This document shows, piece by piece, positions 1 to 7,507 of a stretch of DNA of 64,000 nt. This stretch comes from Synechococcus sp. AG-673-F03 (GTDB lineage Bacteria; Cyanobacteriota; Cyanobacteriia; PCC-6307; Cyanobiaceae): the NCBI GenBank assembly GCA_003211205.1, contig QCTJ01000003.1:55031-119030 (forward strand), given 5' to 3'. Both the position numbers and the translations under genes were made by a program. Within the stretch, counting starts at the first letter, position 1. Every line of letters starts with the position of its first letter. Under the pieces are notes generated by a model. That model saw nothing but the letters and a program-made list of their open reading frames with translations. It searched no databases and was not told the origin of the DNA.

Positions 1-281
1 GTTTGCTTGCCTCCTCGTTTAGCCCAATATGTCACAAGGCTTTCGCCTCCTGGTCTGGGTACGCTTGCAATCGCCCGTAAAATTTTAAATGAACGATTCG
101 GTCCCATAGGCCAGTTGCCAACAGCCTTAATTTGTCTTACTTTACCTCCAATTTCAACCATACACTTTTCAAATTTTTCGAGCTGTGTTTGATCAACCGT
201 TTCAAATATAAAGTCAGTTCCTTCGCAGATCAGATGTTGTGAACGGATCCAACCTTTAAGCTGTTTTTCGCTACTTTCCAT
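1..281 (-). CDS. cpeR: CpeR, phycoerythrin operon activator (C-terminus cut off)
   Basis: CpeR is the small activator needed for expression of phycoerythrin genes in cyanobacteria. The visible 93 residues start at an ATG (complement of 279-281) and stay open to the window edge, so the C-terminus is missing. The N-terminal part matches the family: a WIRSxHLIC block near residues 11-19, a FIFET block, then MGPNRSF and a YW near residue 86. The gene lies 3 nt downstream of cpeT on the same strand, so it is probably the distal gene of a cpeS-cpeT-cpeR unit. This order is common in phycoerythrin-containing cyanobacteria. The family assignment comes from remembered sequence pattern, not a search. 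Confidence 0.8.
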   Translation of the reverse strand, partial: MESSEKQLKGWIRSQHLICEGTDFIFETVDQTQLEKFEKCMVEIGGKVRQIKAVGNWPMGPNRSFKILRAIASVPRPGGESLVTYWAKRGGKQ

Positions 282-284
282 TCA

Positions 285-896
285 CTATTTTTCTTCTTCA
301 ATCCATGTCGAACTAACTATATCAGAGATGTCTTCAATTCTTTTGAATTTGAGGGGTCCATGCTCTGAGCCCCATTTCACCTCATCGGTCTCTGGGTCAA
401 ATCCTCTGTCTCGACTAACCCAAGTGTGTTGATTCAACTCAACTTCGCTAACTAAGTAGGTGAGTTTTCCGTCTCGAGGCACCAAACATTCTTTTCCTGG
501 TTCAACATGGCCAACGTAATGATTGGCTGTTGTTTCTTTGAAATGCATTGAACAGCCGCAACGTTTTTTGAGGCCATCTCTATCGAGTGAAGCAAGTAAT
601 TCTGGATTTCTACCTGATCCGGCTAGCCGTTCCTTATTGTTAAAATCAAAGTTTTCAATCACAAAAACATCGTCTTGGCAGACGAGGCGATGGACTCCTT
701 GCCTGTAGGGATTCCACGGTGAATAATCGTAGTACTGCTCCGAATAAAAACCAGGACCTTTGAAAATAGTCCAAGGCAACGGCCGGAAGACGATGTTGAT
801 CCGTGCGAAATCTTTGGGTCTTTCTTGTGATTGTGCGAAATTATCGTAGATGCCTGACAATGTTTTTGCAAATCTGATCTTATCTGGATAATCCAT
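285..896 (-). CDS. cpeT: CpeT, CpcT/CpeT-family phycobilin lyase
   Basis: A 203-residue protein of the CpcT/CpeT family, chromophore lyases or chaperone-like factors that help attach bilins to phycobiliproteins. Characteristic stretches are GFYSEQYYDY (near residue 49), the PYRQGVHRL block that follows, and a Cys-Gly-Cys segment near residue 113. Length is normal. It lies 11 nt downstream of cpeS and 3 nt upstream of cpeR, consistent with co-transcription. In this phycoerythrin cluster the natural target is a phycoerythrin beta subunit; that is inferred from context, not visible in the protein. Confidence 0.85.
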   Translation of the reverse strand: MDYPDKIRFAKTLSGIYDNFAQSQERPKDFARINIVFRPLPWTIFKGPGFYSEQYYDYSPWNPYRQGVHRLVCQDDVFVIENFDFNNKERLAGSGRNPELLASLDRDGLKKRCGCSMHFKETTANHYVGHVEPGKECLVPRDGKLTYLVSEVELNQHTWVSRDRGFDPETDEVKWGSEHGPLKFKRIEDISDIVSSTWIEEEK

Positions 897-907
897 GGCT
901 GAGATTT

Positions 908-1447
908 TTAGGCTGAAATTTTTCGGACTTCAGAGGCAAAAGAGGCTTGAAGGATTCCAGATCCAGCCGATGTCTTTAAGACTGAAGATCGACAGCGAAC
1001 GTGCTCTGATATAAACCAGATGCGCTCCTCTGCAATCGACTGATCATAGTGAGTCTTAAGAATAAACGTGCCGTCGTCAAGAAATCGGTAGTCTGATTCT
1101 GCTGCTATAGCTTCTGCGTAACCCACGCTTCTTAGAAGTTTTCCCGATGATTCGTCCGATGGGATCGGTACGATCAGGCAAGATCCACTTGAGACCTCAC
1201 TTGGATCGTCGGGTTCCCAGTCACTTTCAGCATTCCACTCCATCCAGAAGGGTGATCGATACTTGCTATTAGAAGGTTGAGATGATGCTTTGACCAGCTC
1301 TGAAATTTTGTTTTGATCATCGTTGAATGCTTTGATTGATATTTCACTGAGTACGTCTTCGAATTGTTGAAATGCAAGGGAGTGGCCGCTTCTCATTGAG
1401 CGCCATTCTCCAATGCTTTGAGCAACAAACTGCTCAATATTCATCAT
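908..1447 (-). CDS. cpeS: CpeS, CpcS/CpeS-family bilin lyase
   Basis: A 179-residue CpeS-type lyase, expected to attach phycoerythrobilin at the conserved Cys-82/84 site of phycoerythrin subunits. Family marks: an N-terminal MNIEQFVAQSIGEWRSMRSGH-type block, the ERIWF segment near residue 142, the VRCRSSV segment near residue 149 and a C-terminal SFASEVR. Two ATGs stand in tandem (1447 and 1444), so the exact start is uncertain by one codon. The start overlaps the end of the small upstream ORF by 14 nt, suggesting translational coupling. Confidence 0.85.
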   Translation of the reverse strand: MMNIEQFVAQSIGEWRSMRSGHSLAFQQFEDVLSEISIKAFNDDQNKISELVKASSQPSNSKYRSPFWMEWNAESDWEPDDPSEVSSGSCLIVPIPSDESSGKLLRSVGYAEAIAAESDYRFLDDGTFILKTHYDQSIAEERIWFISEHVRCRSSVLKTSAGSGILQASFASEVRKISA

Positions 1448-1619
1448 TAATTTTGCCTTGACTGTCGAAACCTTCGGTGTTTTTAGGTAAATTAGCTTGC
1501 ATCATGTTGACCATAGAGTCAACCATCATTGACATGGCCATCGGGACCGATGACACAGATTTATTGAAAGCGTCTGTTTGATTGGGGTCGGACCTGGTGG
1601 TGTCTCTAAGAATTGGCAT
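1434..1619 (-). CDS. Small unknown protein upstream of cpeS (61 aa)
   Basis: A 61-residue ORF between cpeE and cpeS on the same strand. It overlaps the cpeS start by 14 nt, the main argument that it is real. The centre is rich in methionine (about residues 27-40, with MAMSMMVDSMVNMM) and could form an amphipathic helix; the ends are polar. I recognise no family. Position inside the phycobilisome operon suggests a role in phycobilisome assembly or regulation, but that is inference. It could also be a translated leader for cpeS. Confidence 0.5.
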   Translation of the reverse strand: MPILRDTTRSDPNQTDAFNKSVSSVPMAMSMMVDSMVNMMQANLPKNTEGFDSQGKINDEY

Positions 1620-1669
1620 TTCAGGGTGTGTCGACGAGAAAAATAGGAGTCTGTCCGGTTGATTAATGG

Positions 1670-1729
1670 AATTGGATTGGTTGTCGCTGAAACTAATCCA
1701 ATTATCTCTGATTCAATCAAGAATCAGAG
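1670..1729 (-). promoter_or_regulatory. Two adjacent hairpins after cpeE
   Basis: Between cpeE and the small ORF are two inverted repeats. One has 9-bp arms at 1670-1678 and 1695-1703 (14-nt loop); the other has 9-bp arms at 1706-1714 and 1721-1729 (6-nt loop). Neither is followed by a run of U on the minus strand. They look more like mRNA processing or stability elements separating the linker messages from the cpeS-cpeT-cpeR message than intrinsic terminators. Confidence 0.45.
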
Positions 1730-1746
1730 CTCAACTCCTCGAAGGT

Positions 1747-2481
1747 TTAAGCCTTCGAAATAGAAACGATCCGACCGCCTTGGGCTTGGATGCTCCGAAG
1801 CGTTGCAGACATGGAGCTTTGGCTGACAACTGACTTCTGCATCACACGGCGATTAGCGCTGACCTGACGACGGGTTGTCCAAAAGATTGAGATTCCCTTG
1901 GCGTTGCCAACGCTCTTGCGATCGACAATCGCAGGTGCATTCCCAGTGGAGAGGCTGTTCAGCAGTTTTGATCCATTGCTGGCCGCGTCGTAGCCTGCGA
2001 AGCCCGCATCAACTGCTATTCCACGTGTGTAATTAATGGTTCGTCCGCCACTCATTGATTCGCTTGAGCGATTGTGGGGTACTTGGTCGATCCCAAAGGC
2101 AGCCAGATATTCTTCGCTATAGGTGTAACTTGAAATTTCTGCCTCATACCCTTCAGTGTTCATGAGGGTGACATGCTCCATCAGTTCTTGTTGGTCATGA
2201 GGAGGTCGTCCCAGTAAATGTTTAAAATTGAGCTCTACAAATTGATAGGGACTCTTGTCTTCGAGAAAAAGTTTCTTATAGGTATCAGATTGTGCAAGTG
2301 CTGTGACGAAACCCTGAACCGTAAGATCGCCATTCATAAACAAGGCTTCTAGAGACTTGTTGACGTCCAGCTCCATGAGGTGACGGTTGCCGAAAACCTG
2401 CTTGTAAATGCTTTGAATGACTTCATTAGCATGACCCAGATCAGAATTGGCCTGGGTCGCCAGTGTGGTGGTTTCCGTCAT
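1747..2481 (-). CDS. cpeE: Phycoerythrin-associated rod linker, CpeE type
   Basis: A 244-residue phycobilisome rod linker. A PBS linker domain covers about residues 20-150, with the signature ELNFKHLLGRPP near residue 88 and a YLAAFG segment near residue 127. The C-terminus ends like a small CpcD-type domain (RSIQAQGGRIVSI). Such linkers sit in the central cavity of phycoerythrin hexamers and set rod order. Length fits the ~27 kDa CpeE linker. It follows the double-domain linker on the same strand with an 85-bp gap containing a hairpin. The exact name among cpeC/cpeD/cpeE is from size and position. Confidence 0.7.
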   Translation of the reverse strand: MTETTTLATQANSDLGHANEVIQSIYKQVFGNRHLMELDVNKSLEALFMNGDLTVQGFVTALAQSDTYKKLFLEDKSPYQFVELNFKHLLGRPPHDQQELMEHVTLMNTEGYEAEISSYTYSEEYLAAFGIDQVPHNRSSESMSGGRTINYTRGIAVDAGFAGYDAASNGSKLLNSLSTGNAPAIVDRKSVGNAKGISIFWTTRRQVSANRRVMQKSVVSQSSMSATLRSIQAQGGRIVSISKA

Positions 2482-2515
2482 GTCTCAGGTGATTAGGTGA
2501 TAGGTCAATTTTTAG

Positions 2516-2540
2516 GCCCTTTGATGATCAAAAGGCCTAT
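2516..2540. promoter_or_regulatory. Hairpin between the double linker and cpeE
   Basis: The 85-bp gap between the double-domain linker and cpeE contains an inverted repeat with outer arms aggcc/ggcct and an inner palindrome around tttgat/atcaaa. No U-run follows it on the minus strand, so it is more likely an mRNA-stabilising or processing structure than a terminator. Confidence 0.35.
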
Positions 2541-2566
2541 TCAACAAGTCGTTGAAAGAAATTTGT

Positions 2567-4213
2567 TTACATCACTTCGGTGATGGAGACGATTTTTCCA
2601 CCTCTTGCATGGATGTACTTCATCTGGCTAGACATGTCTTTGCCAGATACCAAGTAGGTGCTGCCTGCAGTGCGTTGCCTGGTGCGCGCAGCTTGTGCCG
2701 CAACAACAATCCGGAAGCGCTTTTTGGTGGGATCTGGTGCACCAGATTGGGTGCCAGTTCTGTTGATCCTGGTTGTGGTCGAGCTCCATCCTCCCGGAAC
2801 CATTCCTGTTGCCACTGAAGTGACCAACGAAGAACTGGTCAGAACTGTGTCGCTTGCCGCGAAACCTTCGGCCAGCTTGAGATGACGGTTGAAGGCCACC
2901 TGTGAGCGGCCATTTTCGGAGAGAATTCGTGCGAATGGCACGGTGTCTTCACCGAACGTGCTCTGGTATTCCTCGCAGTCAACATAACTACAAATTTCTG
3001 CGTCATATCCACCTTCAGCAAGAATTCGTGTGTGCTCACTGATTTCTGCTTGGGATTTTGGTGCACGTCCGAGGAAATGCTTGAAGTTCAGTTCGATGAA
3101 CCGATAGGGCGCATTAGTTTCGAAGAAACGCTTCTTGTATTCGGCGGAAAGACCAATCGCCCGCACAAATTCGCGAGTGCTCAGATAGCCGTCGATGAAT
3201 TTGCTTTCTGCTGACACGGATCGTTCGAATTCCATGAGATGAGGGTTGCCCATCACCTGCTTGTATGAGGCCCGAATCAGTGCATTCAGTTGATCGGCAC
3301 TATCGCCTGGGCAACGTTGGAACGTTTCCTGTTCCCTTTGCCCCAAACCAAAGAACACGTAGGAGTCACCGCGCATCGGAGCGCTGTCGCTGCCGCTGGT
3401 GATTCCAGGAGCTTTGCTTGGGATCTGGCCAAGCGAGAATGCTGTGGAGGGGCGGACTCCAATGGTTTCAGAAGGACTGCTGATCCGAGGAGCAATGCCT
3501 GAAGCCATGCTGCTTGTCAGTGCACTGCTGCCACCGCGTGCGCTGTCACTTCCAGCAAAGCTCTTTTGCAGTGCTGCCAGCATTGAGAATGCTGAGGTGG
3601 CTAGATCTGCAGGTGAGCTCCAAGCACGGGCGTAGGGAACAATGTCACTGCCGAACACCTCCAGATATTCCGCCGAGTCGATGATGCTGTCGATCAGTGC
3701 AGCGTGGCCGCTTGCGGCCTGCAAGCAGATTTTTTGAGACACCTCAGCCTGAGAATGGGGCGCGCGACCGAGCAGATGCTTGAAGTTCAGTTCGATTCCA
3801 CGTTGTGGGGCAACAGAAGAGAAGAAACGAGACTTGTAAAAGCTTGACTGCGCCAGCCCTCTGATGAAGTTCCTAACTGTGAGCCTGCCGTCTCTCAGTT
3901 GTGCCTCCAGTTCAGTGCAGCGTTCAAAATCCATGACGTGCGCGTTGCCGAACACTTGTCGGTAACTGGCAGCAATCACTTCATCCAGAGATGACTGGTC
4001 GTCGGGGCCATAGCACTCCGCTGTGACGCGGTGCGGACAATCCTCATGGCTACGAGGACCCACACCGATCGCCATCTGATCGCATGACTGTTTGAGGAAT
4101 TCGCCAATGGTCAGTGCAGGCTTCTGAGCGTTTTGTCCTTTCCTCTGGAAGCTGACAGGTCTATTCCACTTGGTTTCAGCGCCGAATCCGTTTGAGGTTT
4201 GGTTGGTTGCCAT
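2567..4213 (-). CDS. mpeE: Double-domain phycoerythrin linker (MpeE-like fusion)
   Basis: A 548-residue linker, about twice the usual size, with two PBS linker domains. The first (about residues 70-205) follows an N-terminal extension carrying SCDQMAIGVGP and a DCPH, Cys-containing blocks shared with the 299-aa linker at 6289-7188; this half looks like a phycoerythrin-II linker. The second (about residues 310-440, ELNFKHFLGRAP) is CpeC/CpeD-like, followed by a Ser/Gly-rich spacer and a C-terminal CpcD-type domain ending GGKIVSITEV. The fusion could join a phycoerythrin-II segment to a phycoerythrin-I segment in one rod. The name mpeE is from memory of marine Synechococcus nomenclature and is less certain than the domain reading. 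Confidence 0.7.
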   Translation of the reverse strand: MATNQTSNGFGAETKWNRPVSFQRKGQNAQKPALTIGEFLKQSCDQMAIGVGPRSHEDCPHRVTAECYGPDDQSSLDEVIAASYRQVFGNAHVMDFERCTELEAQLRDGRLTVRNFIRGLAQSSFYKSRFFSSVAPQRGIELNFKHLLGRAPHSQAEVSQKICLQAASGHAALIDSIIDSAEYLEVFGSDIVPYARAWSSPADLATSAFSMLAALQKSFAGSDSARGGSSALTSSMASGIAPRISSPSETIGVRPSTAFSLGQIPSKAPGITSGSDSAPMRGDSYVFFGLGQREQETFQRCPGDSADQLNALIRASYKQVMGNPHLMEFERSVSAESKFIDGYLSTREFVRAIGLSAEYKKRFFETNAPYRFIELNFKHFLGRAPKSQAEISEHTRILAEGGYDAEICSYVDCEEYQSTFGEDTVPFARILSENGRSQVAFNRHLKLAEGFAASDTVLTSSSLVTSVATGMVPGGWSSTTTRINRTGTQSGAPDPTKKRFRIVVAAQAARTRQRTAGSTYLVSGKDMSSQMKYIHARGGKIVSITEVM

Positions 4214-4267
4214 GGTTCAGATCTAATGAAAGGTTGTTGGGTTGGTCGAATGCTTGTACAGATGCGA

Positions 4268-5152
4268 TCAGGTCACCGGAGTGATGCTTGCGATCTTTCC
4301 GCCTTCTCGGTGAATCCTTTTGAATTGCTCGGAAAGCTTGTCGAACGGAACGTAGAAGACCCTGTTACTGCGGGTATAGCGAGAGATGCGCCGCAGATTG
4401 TTGGCGCTGTAGCCCGTGACTTCAACGCGGTAGGTCACGCCCTCCTCGCCGGCACCAGCACCCAGCCGGGTAGGTGCATCCTGCAAATTGGTGGAAGGGC
4501 GGAAACTCCAGCCTGTGGCCTGAGTGGATGACGGAGGAACCACGGGAAGTGGCAGGTTCTGATATGCCGCACCTCCAAGCTTGCTGCGGTTCCCGGCCAG
4601 ATCACCCTTCAGGCTGCTGCTGCTGTTCCCGCGCAACAACTGGAAGCTCCAGGTGAATTCCTGGAGAGTCGTGCAACATTCGGTTTTCCAACCGCGTTGA
4701 TAGGGGACGGTCCACTCACCGAATGCATTCTGGTAATCGTCTGAATCCAGAAAACTGTCGATATCTGCTTCATATCCCTTGCTGTCGAGGCGCTCGGCAT
4801 GGGTGCGCATTTCCTGGAAGTCTGCAGGAGCCCTCCCAAGAAAGTGGCGGAAGGCAAGCTCGATGTAGCGGTAGCGCGCGCAGGTGTCGAAGAAGCGTGT
4901 GCGATAGAGATCGCTTTTGGCGATGCGTCGCACCAGCTCTCGCACGCTGATCTCACCGAGCTTGAATTGCGATTCAGCAACGATTTGGCGCTCGCTTTCC
5001 ATGACGTAAGCGTTGCCAAGCACCTGCTGATACACCTTGCGGATGATCTGCTCCTTCTTGGCATTGTCGTCGCCAGGGAGCAGTTCGAGGGGTGCTTCAC
5101 TCTCGTCCGAGAAGCGCTCGACCCCCAAAAGCGAGGCAGGACCGAAGGGCAT
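4268..5152 (-). CDS. cpeC: CpeC, phycoerythrin-I rod linker
   Basis: A 294-residue rod linker. I start it at the ATG giving MPFGPASLLGV, the typical CpeC N-terminus, rather than at a GTG four codons upstream. The PBS linker domain covers about residues 30-165 (LAFRHFLGRAP near residue 104), followed by a Ser/Gly-rich spacer and a C-terminal CpcD domain (about 235-294) that caps a rod hexamer. It lies 54 bp upstream of the double-domain linker on the same strand. Proteins of this kind connect phycoerythrin hexamers to each other or to phycocyanin. Confidence 0.75.
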   Translation of the reverse strand: MPFGPASLLGVERFSDESEAPLELLPGDDNAKKEQIIRKVYQQVLGNAYVMESERQIVAESQFKLGEISVRELVRRIAKSDLYRTRFFDTCARYRYIELAFRHFLGRAPADFQEMRTHAERLDSKGYEADIDSFLDSDDYQNAFGEWTVPYQRGWKTECCTTLQEFTWSFQLLRGNSSSSLKGDLAGNRSKLGGAAYQNLPLPVVPPSSTQATGWSFRPSTNLQDAPTRLGAGAGEEGVTYRVEVTGYSANNLRRISRYTRSNRVFYVPFDKLSEQFKRIHREGGKIASITPVT

Positions 5153-5295
5153 GAAGGTTCTCACGATATTCGCCGGACCTATCGTCAGTCAGAACAGCCG
5201 TGCGCGAGCGCCTTCTTTATAAAGCTCAATCAAGTGTGTCTAAATATTGCGTGACATGACAATTCGGTGCTCCTGGAAGGGGTCTGAAGCAGGCA

Positions 5296-6012
5296 TCAGT
5301 TTTGGTTTTCTGAATCATTTTTCGCTTTCAGCGATTCCAGACTTGTCCTTGTTGAGCTGCGTGTTAACGGGTTCCATTGATCCAGTTCAAGCGCTTCACG
5401 GTTCAACAATGCCTCCAGTTGCTGGTCAAGACCTCGGCAAAAACTGAAGTCAGCGCCCCGAATCGATTCGACGCAGTCAAGCGCTGCAGCTTCCAGGTCT
5501 GCACCTCGGAAATCGGCCATGTCCAGCTGGCTGGTTCCAAAGCGTGTGCCTCTGCACATCGCACCTCGCAAGTTGGCGTGTCGAAGATCTGCCCCAGCCA
5601 TCGCCGTGCCATCGAGAATTGCTCCGCTGAGATCGGTCCCGCTGAGATAGGCACCCATCAAGACCGCTTTGCGCAGGTCAACTCCTCTTAAATCGGCGTT
5701 ATTCAGAAAGGCACCATTGAGCTTTGCTCCTGGACCAACGGCACCGCTGTTTTGATGATCGAAATCCTCGGGAAACTTGGTGCTCGAGTCGTATACCGCC
5801 AGACGTAGATCTGCGCTTTGAAGTTTGCATTGGCTTAAATCACTGCCACGCAGGTTGCAACGGCAGAGCAAGGCGCCGCTCAGATCACGTTGACCCAAAT
5901 CCTGTTGGCTCCAGTCCGAACCACGAGCATCAACAGCTGCACCTTGAGCATCTTCAGGCGTTTGCGTCTCGGGGGCCGTCCAGTTGCGAAGGTCGATGAA
6001 TTGAGACGTCAG
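5296..6012 (-). CDS. Pentapeptide-repeat protein in the phycobilisome cluster, probable CTG start
   Basis: Repeated A(D/N)LRG-type pentapeptides from about residue 40 to 200 predict a right-handed quadrilateral beta-helix. No catalytic motif is visible. The reading frame opens just after a TAG and has no ATG or GTG near its beginning. A perfect Shine-Dalgarno (complement of 6021-6027) stands 8 nt before a CTG (complement of 6010-6012), giving a 238-aa protein with a sensible N-terminus (TSQFIDLRNW). The alternative is a TTG 38 codons later (5898, 200 aa), which lacks a good ribosome site. It sits between the mpeD-like linker and cpeC. Function unknown; a scaffold or assembly role is only inferred from position. 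Confidence 0.75.
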   Translation of the reverse strand: MTSQFIDLRNWTAPETQTPEDAQGAAVDARGSDWSQQDLGQRDLSGALLCRCNLRGSDLSQCKLQSADLRLAVYDSSTKFPEDFDHQNSGAVGPGAKLNGAFLNNADLRGVDLRKAVLMGAYLSGTDLSGAILDGTAMAGADLRHANLRGAMCRGTRFGTSQLDMADFRGADLEAAALDCVESIRGADFSFCRGLDQQLEALLNREALELDQWNPLTRSSTRTSLESLKAKNDSENQN

Positions 6013-6203
6013 AGCTCGAGCCTCCTTAATTGCATTGCTTCGAGGCTACCTCTCCCCCACCTGAATGATCTCACTCAATCAGTGTTCAAGGGTGATGGTT
6101 GTTGAGATCAAGTTTCTTCTTGTTCGCCTTGTGTAGGCCCCATGAATCGAAAATCCCATGATGGATTACCGAATTGCGCTTTCTGGGGACTGGAATGATG
6201 TCA

Positions 6204-6236
6204 TCAAAAAAGCACCGATTGATCCAGTCGGTGCTT
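6204..6236 (-). terminator. Intrinsic terminator after the mpeD-like linker
   Basis: An 8-bp stem (6211-6218 with 6228-6235, arms agcaccga/tcggtgct) is followed on the minus strand by a U-run (complement of 6206-6210). It lies about 50 bp past the stop of the 299-aa linker and probably ends that transcript before the pentapeptide gene. Confidence 0.75.
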
Positions 6237-6288
6237 CGATGTTCAACTCTTTGTTGGGATTGGTGCGCCGAGGCTTAGGACTTTTGTC

Positions 6289-7188
6289 TTATGCCCAGGT
6301 TTTTGCATTTTTAGACTGATACATGCGTTGGAATGAACCGCTGTAAGGGTCTCTGACGGCCTTGGAGTAAACAAATCCACTCACGTCGTATCCGGCTGGT
6401 TGAGAAATCTGTCGAGCGTTGCTGAATTCCATCACCAGTTGGCTGCGCGCTTCGATCGTTGTATCTGAAGCGGCGTTGGCTGGAGTAACTCTGGCGAGAT
6501 TGGTGAAAGTGGAACAATAAGCACCAGCTGCTGAAGTCCAGGCGCGTGGATAAGGAACAGTGTCTGTTCCAAACACCTCCAGATACTCACCAGAATGGGT
6601 GATTTTGTAGATCAATGCATCAAATCCAGATTCGGCAATGAGCGTGATTGCTGCACTCACTTCCGCTTGGTTGATGGGAGTACGTCCAAGCAAATGCTTG
6701 TAGTTCAATTCGATGCCGCGAATAGGCGAAACACGACGGAAATACGTCTCTTTGTAGAGGTCTGACTTGGCGAGTCCTGCCACAAAATCTCTTACGCTGA
6801 TTTCGCCGGTGCTGAGTTGCGACTCCAGCTCAGTGCAGCGTTGGCTGCCCATAGGACCCAGGTTGCCGAAAACCTGCTTGTAGCTTGCTGCGATCGCTGT
6901 CTCTAGCGCTTCGGTTCCGTTGGCTGCGTAAACCTCGTTGACACTGCTGAAAGGGCATTCGCTGTGAAGCCTTGGCCCAATGCCGATGCCCATGGCGGAG
7001 CAAAGGTTTGCTTTGTAGTCCTCAGGCGTTGACGCTGCGAGGCCTTTGCGCGGAATCAAGTTGCCTTTCTCGCTTTCCTGGCGGTAGAGATTGGTCGCCG
7101 TGTTTTGAAGTGTTTTGGTGGAATTCCCTGCGGCGTAGGAGACGCGGTTCAGGTTCGTGAAATCCCGTGTCGGCTTGATGGCGACCAT
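6289..7188 (-). CDS. mpeD: Phycoerythrin-II-type rod linker (MpeD-like)
   Basis: A 299-residue linker starting at the ATG of MVAIKPTRDF; a TTG four codons upstream is less likely. An N-terminal extension of about 90 residues contains LCSAMGIGIGP and an ECPF block, similar to the first half of the double-domain linker. In phycoerythrin-II gamma/linker polypeptides an N-terminal Cys carries a bilin, and Cys near residue 63 is the candidate here. The PBS linker domain covers about residues 95-230 (ELNYKHLLGRTP). There is no CpcD-type C-terminal domain. The name mpeD is positional and less certain than the family. Confidence 0.65.
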   Translation of the reverse strand: MVAIKPTRDFTNLNRVSYAAGNSTKTLQNTATNLYRQESEKGNLIPRKGLAASTPEDYKANLCSAMGIGIGPRLHSECPFSSVNEVYAANGTEALETAIAASYKQVFGNLGPMGSQRCTELESQLSTGEISVRDFVAGLAKSDLYKETYFRRVSPIRGIELNYKHLLGRTPINQAEVSAAITLIAESGFDALIYKITHSGEYLEVFGTDTVPYPRAWTSAAGAYCSTFTNLARVTPANAASDTTIEARSQLVMEFSNARQISQPAGYDVSGFVYSKAVRDPYSGSFQRMYQSKNAKTWA

Positions 7189-7507
7189 TACTGATCTCAA
7201 AGGGGTACTTGTGACCAGACAGTAATCGCGTTTTCGGATGAACTCCCCAGAGCCAGGAGGCTTGCAACAAAATGTTTTCTCGCGATTCTTTGATTTTCTT
7301 AATGATCAGCGAATGGATGCTTGATGTTTCTTGATCACTGGTATTTTGTGGTTTATTGGTTGTCATCAAATGACGCTGTTTCTCGGTTCGAGTGGTTCTT
7401 TCACGGCAAACCCTCTAGTTATCTTGTGAATTCAATATGAGAATGGACTTTCTGCGTCATTAGTTGTGGCTTGAATTAAATCCTAGATTCGTTTCATCAC
7501 TCTTCGA
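7189..7507. other. Upstream region of the mpeD-like linker, no gene seen
   Basis: This 319-bp stretch between the CpcL-type linker and the mpeD-like linker has no convincing ORF; one open frame running in from the linker gene lacks coding character. It is AT-richer than its surroundings and probably holds the promoter and a long leader of the linker transcript. I could not fix a promoter by eye. Confidence 0.5.

Noticed and set aside
4609..5100. 163-codon minus-strand frame inside cpeC
   Set aside because: A shifted shadow of cpeC; Ser/Arg/Ala-rich without linker motifs.
7022..7369. 115-codon minus-strand frame overlapping the mpeD-like start
   Set aside because: Most of it overlaps the linker in another frame, and the first part has no family character.
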